DNA of 64,000 nt from positions 1-64,000 of the forward strand of contig NZ_JACHCC010000011.1 of the NCBI RefSeq assembly GCF_014207135.1, in the 5' to 3' direction. The DNA is from Pedobacter cryoconitis. GTDB lineage: Bacteria; Bacteroidota; Bacteroidia; Sphingobacteriales; Sphingobacteriaceae. How positions within the stretch are numbered: the stretch's first letter is position 1; each line of letters opens with the position of its first letter. Positions 60,841 to 64,000 of the stretch are shown here, one piece after another. The position numbers and the translations under genes were made by a program. Under the pieces are notes generated by a model that was not told where the DNA came from, made no database searches, and saw only the letters and a program-made list of their open reading frames with translations.

Positions 60841-62862
60841 ATGATTAAAAAATTAAACCTCATTTTAATAGCCCTGCTATTTCTTAAAATCGAGGTTTCC
60901 GCACAGAAAACTCCGGAAAAATTACTAACTTTTAAATATGGAAAAGTAAATCCCGAAGAATTTGAAACTAAGGCTCATGGAGCCGATTCGGCTGCTGCCG
61001 CCGTTAAACTTTTTGAAGTTGGAAACGCCCATTTTGAAGTTGGCCCCTCTGGTACATTTGTCTACGTTCTGGAAAGACATGTAAGGTATAAAATCATTAA
61101 CAAACAAGCCTATGACCTGGCCAATGTCGAAGTCAGATTATACCGCGATGGACAGGGTTCAGAAGAAAAAATGGACTTCATTAACGGAGCTACCTATAAT
61201 CTGAAAGACGGTAAGGTTGAAACCAGTAAAATGAACAATGATGCTAAATTTACCAGCCGGCTGGATGATAAACACATTGTCAAAAAATTCACGCTGCCTA
61301 ATATTAAAGAAGGCTCAATCATCGAATACAGATACAGAACAAAATCTGATTTTACCTTCAGACTTGATGACTGGTATTTTCAGGACCGCTACCCTACCCG
61401 TTATTCTTCTTTCAGCATAATTGTACCTGATTATTATATTTATAAAATAAATGCAGGGGGATATATCAATATCAATCAGTTAAAGCCAATTAGCAGCACA
61501 AGTAATTATTCTATTCCCAATGCGACAAGCAGAACGGAAAATGTATCGATCTCAACTGTAGAATCACAGTATTATGTTGAAGATGCGCCGGCCATCAAGA
61601 GTGAAAGCTATATTACTACATTGTATGATTACATTAGTAAAATTGGTTTCGAGCTGAATGCAACCAATTTTCCAAATACTGGTTATAAGGCTTATACTTC
61701 TACCTGGCCAAAGATTGTCAAGGAGATGATGGATCACGAAAGCTTTGGCGGCTTTATCCGTAAAAACAGCGCCAGCAAAGCACTGGTTAAAGAAATTATC
61801 AAACAGGAGACAGATCCTGAGGCCAAGACAAATCTCATCTTCAATTATGTCAAAAACAATCTGAAATGGGATAATAAATACCGCGTCTATACAGAGGCCT
61901 CTAATCAAAAGGCTATTCTGGAGAAAAAATCCGGTAACTCGGCAGAAATCAACCTGGTATTACTAGGTTTACTGGATGCTGCCGGACTGGAATGTTACCC
62001 TGTATTGGTCAGTACCAGAGAGAATGGAACTCACCCCGGTTATCCGCTGGCTACAAAGTTTAATAGTGTAATTGTGATGGCCGGAAACGGAGAGAAAAAA
62101 TATTTACTCGATGCGGTTGATAAAAATAATGTTAAGGATCTCTTAAGTTATGAGAACTTAAATCACAAGGGTCTTAAAATCGACAGAACAGCTGTTGACG
62201 GAGAATGGGTATCTACGGATAATACCTTAGCCAGCAAAACCAGTGTCTTTTACAATCTTGTTCTGGATAAAGAGAATAAATTAAAAGGTACCTTATCTGT
62301 TTCAAAAAACAACTATGACGCTGTTGAGACCAGAAATTCTTATCAGACAGCCACTAATGAAGAAGAGTTTCTGAAAGGATACAAGCTCAATAAACCAGGA
62401 TTGGAAATCAGTAATTTCAAGATAGACAATGTAAATAATCCGGATGAAGCATTAATAGAGAGTATGGATGTCACCATTGAAGATAATATCGAAACTGCAG
62501 GTAATCTTTCTTATTTCACCCCTCTATTATTTGAAAGGGTTAAACAAAATCCATTCAGTCTGGAAGAAAGGAATTTCCCTGTAGATTTTGCCCATCCAAA
62601 TGAACACAGCTACCGCTTATCTATCGAATTTCCTGAAGATTACAAACTGGACCAGATCCCTAAAAATGAAAGATTCAAGTTACCTGATGATGGCGGAACA
62701 TTTAGTATCCTGTACACCGTAGAGGGTAACAGGCTAAATATGGTTAGTAAAATTTCCATTCTCAAAACAACTTACAGCCCTGATGAATATTACAATTTGA
62801 AAGAGCTTTATAAAAACATCGTTCGCAAACAAGCTGAACAAATTGTATTCAAAAAATCATGA
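60841..62862 (+). CDS. DUF3857 protein with degenerate transglutaminase-like domain
   Basis: A 673-aa secreted protein (signal peptide MIKKLNLILIALLFLKIEVSAQ). The N-terminal DUF3857 domain (about residues 50-240; VYVLERHVRYKIINKQAYD) is followed by a transglutaminase-like domain. The catalytic Cys is lost: KSGNSAEINLVLLGLL has Ser367 where GDC/GNC occurs in active members, and the His position reads KFNSVIV (Ser409). So this copy is probably catalytically inactive and structural or regulatory. It overlaps the next gene, an apparently active paralogue, by 4 bases (ATGA). Confidence 0.87.
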   Translation: MIKKLNLILIALLFLKIEVSAQKTPEKLLTFKYGKVNPEEFETKAHGADSAAAAVKLFEVGNAHFEVGPSGTFVYVLERHVRYKIINKQAYDLANVEVRLYRDGQGSEEKMDFINGATYNLKDGKVETSKMNNDAKFTSRLDDKHIVKKFTLPNIKEGSIIEYRYRTKSDFTFRLDDWYFQDRYPTRYSSFSIIVPDYYIYKINAGGYININQLKPISSTSNYSIPNATSRTENVSISTVESQYYVEDAPAIKSESYITTLYDYISKIGFELNATNFPNTGYKAYTSTWPKIVKEMMDHESFGGFIRKNSASKALVKEIIKQETDPEAKTNLIFNYVKNNLKWDNKYRVYTEASNQKAILEKKSGNSAEINLVLLGLLDAAGLECYPVLVSTRENGTHPGYPLATKFNSVIVMAGNGEKKYLLDAVDKNNVKDLLSYENLNHKGLKIDRTAVDGEWVSTDNTLASKTSVFYNLVLDKENKLKGTLSVSKNNYDAVETRNSYQTATNEEEFLKGYKLNKPGLEISNFKIDNVNNPDEALIESMDVTIEDNIETAGNLSYFTPLLFERVKQNPFSLEERNFPVDFAHPNEHSYRLSIEFPEDYKLDQIPKNERFKLPDDGGTFSILYTVEGNRLNMVSKISILKTTYSPDEYYNLKELYKNIVRKQAEQIVFKKS

Positions 62863-64000
62863 AATTAAATACCTGCTTATTTTTAGCCCTACTTTGCTGT
62901 ACAGGTCTTGCCAGTGCACAGGAAACATATGATACTGCTGGTATTCCGGCAGAACTGCTGACTAAATCAACGGCTGTTGTCCGGATGGAAGAACAGAATT
63001 TCACAGTTAAAAACACACATAACGCTACCTATAATTATAAAATTGCCATCACCGTTCTGAATAAGAATGGGGATGGTTTTAGCTATATGTCCGAGTATTA
63101 TGATAAATTTTCCTCCATATACAATCTGAAAGCCGTCATGTATGATGCCAAAGGAATTAAAATCAGATCTTATAAAAGCTCCGACTTTAAGGATGAAAGT
63201 ATCACGTCCGAAGGCACAATGTATGATGATAACAGAAGAAAAGGCCTGGTATTCTTAAATGCCACCTATCCTTATACCATCGAATATAGTTACAGCAAGG
63301 ATTATAATGGTTATCTTTCATTTCCATCCTGGGAACCGATTGAAGCATACGATCTGGCTATAGAGAAATCATCTTATACTTTAGAGATTCCGAAGTCCAT
63401 TAATTTCAGGTATCTGAAAAGCGAACAGCTTAAAACAGATTCTACAGTAACCGATACCAAGACAACCTATAAATGGGCCTGTCAGAAGCTTCCGGCCTTT
63501 GAGCATGAACCGATGTCTGTGGGACTTAAAAATCTGGTGCCATGGGTAACTGCATCTCCGAATGAATTTGAATATGACAATTCAAAAGGTAATGTCGAAA
63601 ACTGGAAAAATCTGGGCTCATGGGTATACCAGCTTAGCAACTCCGGGCAAATCTTACCTGAAAACACGAAGGCAATTGTTAAAACATTAATTGCATCTGC
63701 GAAAACTGATAAAGAGAAAATTGCTATTCTTTATCAATATCTGCAATCCAATACCAGATATGTTGGTGTTCAACTGGGTATCGGCGGATTTAAGCCTATC
63801 ACTGCCGAGAAGGTCGCGGCAGTGAACTATGGAGACTGCAAAGCATTATCCAACTATATGAAAGCGCTTTTATCTGAAGCAGGTATTGCTTCACACCTGG
63901 TTATTATAGGTTCTGGCCTACCCTCTCTGAAGACTAAATATGCAAGTTTTGGACAAGCTAATCATATGATCTTATGTGTTCCGGCAGCAAAGGACACGAC
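62859..64000 (+). CDS. DUF3857/transglutaminase-like protein, cut by the window edge
   Basis: The frame starts at an ATG in the ATGA overlap (62859) and runs off the right edge, giving 380 residues. Signal peptide MKLNTCLFLALLCCTGLASAQ, then a DUF3857 domain (NATYNYKIAITVLNKNGDG), then a transglutaminase-like core with VNYGDCKALSNYMKALL, Cys327, and QANHMIL, His369. The catalytic Asp would come later, outside the window. Unlike its upstream paralogue, it keeps the Cys and His, so it may be an active protease or peptide-crosslinking enzyme. The two genes are coupled. Confidence 0.85.
   Translation, partial: MKLNTCLFLALLCCTGLASAQETYDTAGIPAELLTKSTAVVRMEEQNFTVKNTHNATYNYKIAITVLNKNGDGFSYMSEYYDKFSSIYNLKAVMYDAKGIKIRSYKSSDFKDESITSEGTMYDDNRRKGLVFLNATYPYTIEYSYSKDYNGYLSFPSWEPIEAYDLAIEKSSYTLEIPKSINFRYLKSEQLKTDSTVTDTKTTYKWACQKLPAFEHEPMSVGLKNLVPWVTASPNEFEYDNSKGNVENWKNLGSWVYQLSNSGQILPENTKAIVKTLIASAKTDKEKIAILYQYLQSNTRYVGVQLGIGGFKPITAEKVAAVNYGDCKALSNYMKALLSEAGIASHLVIIGSGLPSLKTKYASFGQANHMILCVPAAKDT

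Overview
The window looks like chromosomal DNA from a Sphingobacteriaceae bacterium of the Pedobacter type (phylum Bacteroidota). The evidence is family content rather than a marker gene: an M1 peptidase, DUF6702, DUF4369, DUF3857 and CarboxypepD_reg-like envelope proteins, a NagB/PIG-L fusion, a GH125/GH20/GH2 glycosidase run, a fused DppD-DppF ATPase, a moderately AT-rich composition and an occasional TAnnTTTG promoter element. I see no rRNA, tRNA, insertion sequence, prophage or CRISPR array. Most of the window is core genome. Two stretches look accessory: the type III polyketide synthase cluster and the glycan-degradation cluster.

Layout. 1-6.8 kb: a tripartite RND efflux pump (outer-membrane channel, inner-membrane pump, adaptor) behind its TetR regulator, with three copies of one 13-bp palindrome placed as operators. 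7-11 kb: small envelope genes, an M1 peptidase and a YiiX-like NlpC/P60 protein. 11.2-15.7 kb: a polyphosphate-glucokinase-like ROK kinase followed by gnd, zwf and pgl, the whole oxidative pentose phosphate branch, closed by a terminator. 15.7-21.2 kb: a tightly overlapping seven-gene cluster (flavoprotein, methyltransferase, type III PKS, FabZ-like dehydratase, ketosynthase, ACP, phosphopantetheinyl transferase). 21.2-25 kb: exopolyphosphatase, polyphosphate kinase and a histone H1-like protein. 25-36.6 kb: housekeeping genes (YajQ, GNAT, fused oligopeptide ABC ATPase, MscS, RNase R, polyprenyl synthase) and a PAS-HisKA-REC signalling protein with no ATPase domain. 36.8-43.2 kb: an HTH regulator, L27/L21, a dicarboxylate symporter, an ECF sigma factor with a membrane partner, and small unknown genes. 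43.2-52.6 kb: a minus-strand cluster (GH2, NagB/PIG-L, sugar MFS, GH125, GH20) suited to dismantling Man/GlcNAc oligosaccharides such as N-glycan cores. 53.1-64 kb: a six-cysteine small protein, TrxB, a YwqK-like protein, an acyl-CoA carboxylase beta subunit, a LOG protein, IMPDH, GNAT, and a pair of DUF3857 proteins, the second cut by the window edge.

The best candidate for an undescribed system is the cluster at 15742-21214. A type III PKS with intact Cys-His-Asn is co-encoded with a methyltransferase and flavoprotein, the gene set of the Streptomyces SrsABC alkylquinone pathway. Here it is joined to its own ketosynthase, dehydratase, atypical ACP and phosphopantetheinyl transferase, which suggests a dedicated acyl-ACP starter supply for a phenolic or quinone lipid. 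A G8 tract in the first gene could make expression switchable. Other points of interest are the polyphosphate/pentose-phosphate gene set, the NagB domain with a substituted catalytic Asp, the isolated cysteine-rich protein with its own terminator, and an 11-bp-phased palindromic repeat at 57107-57181.
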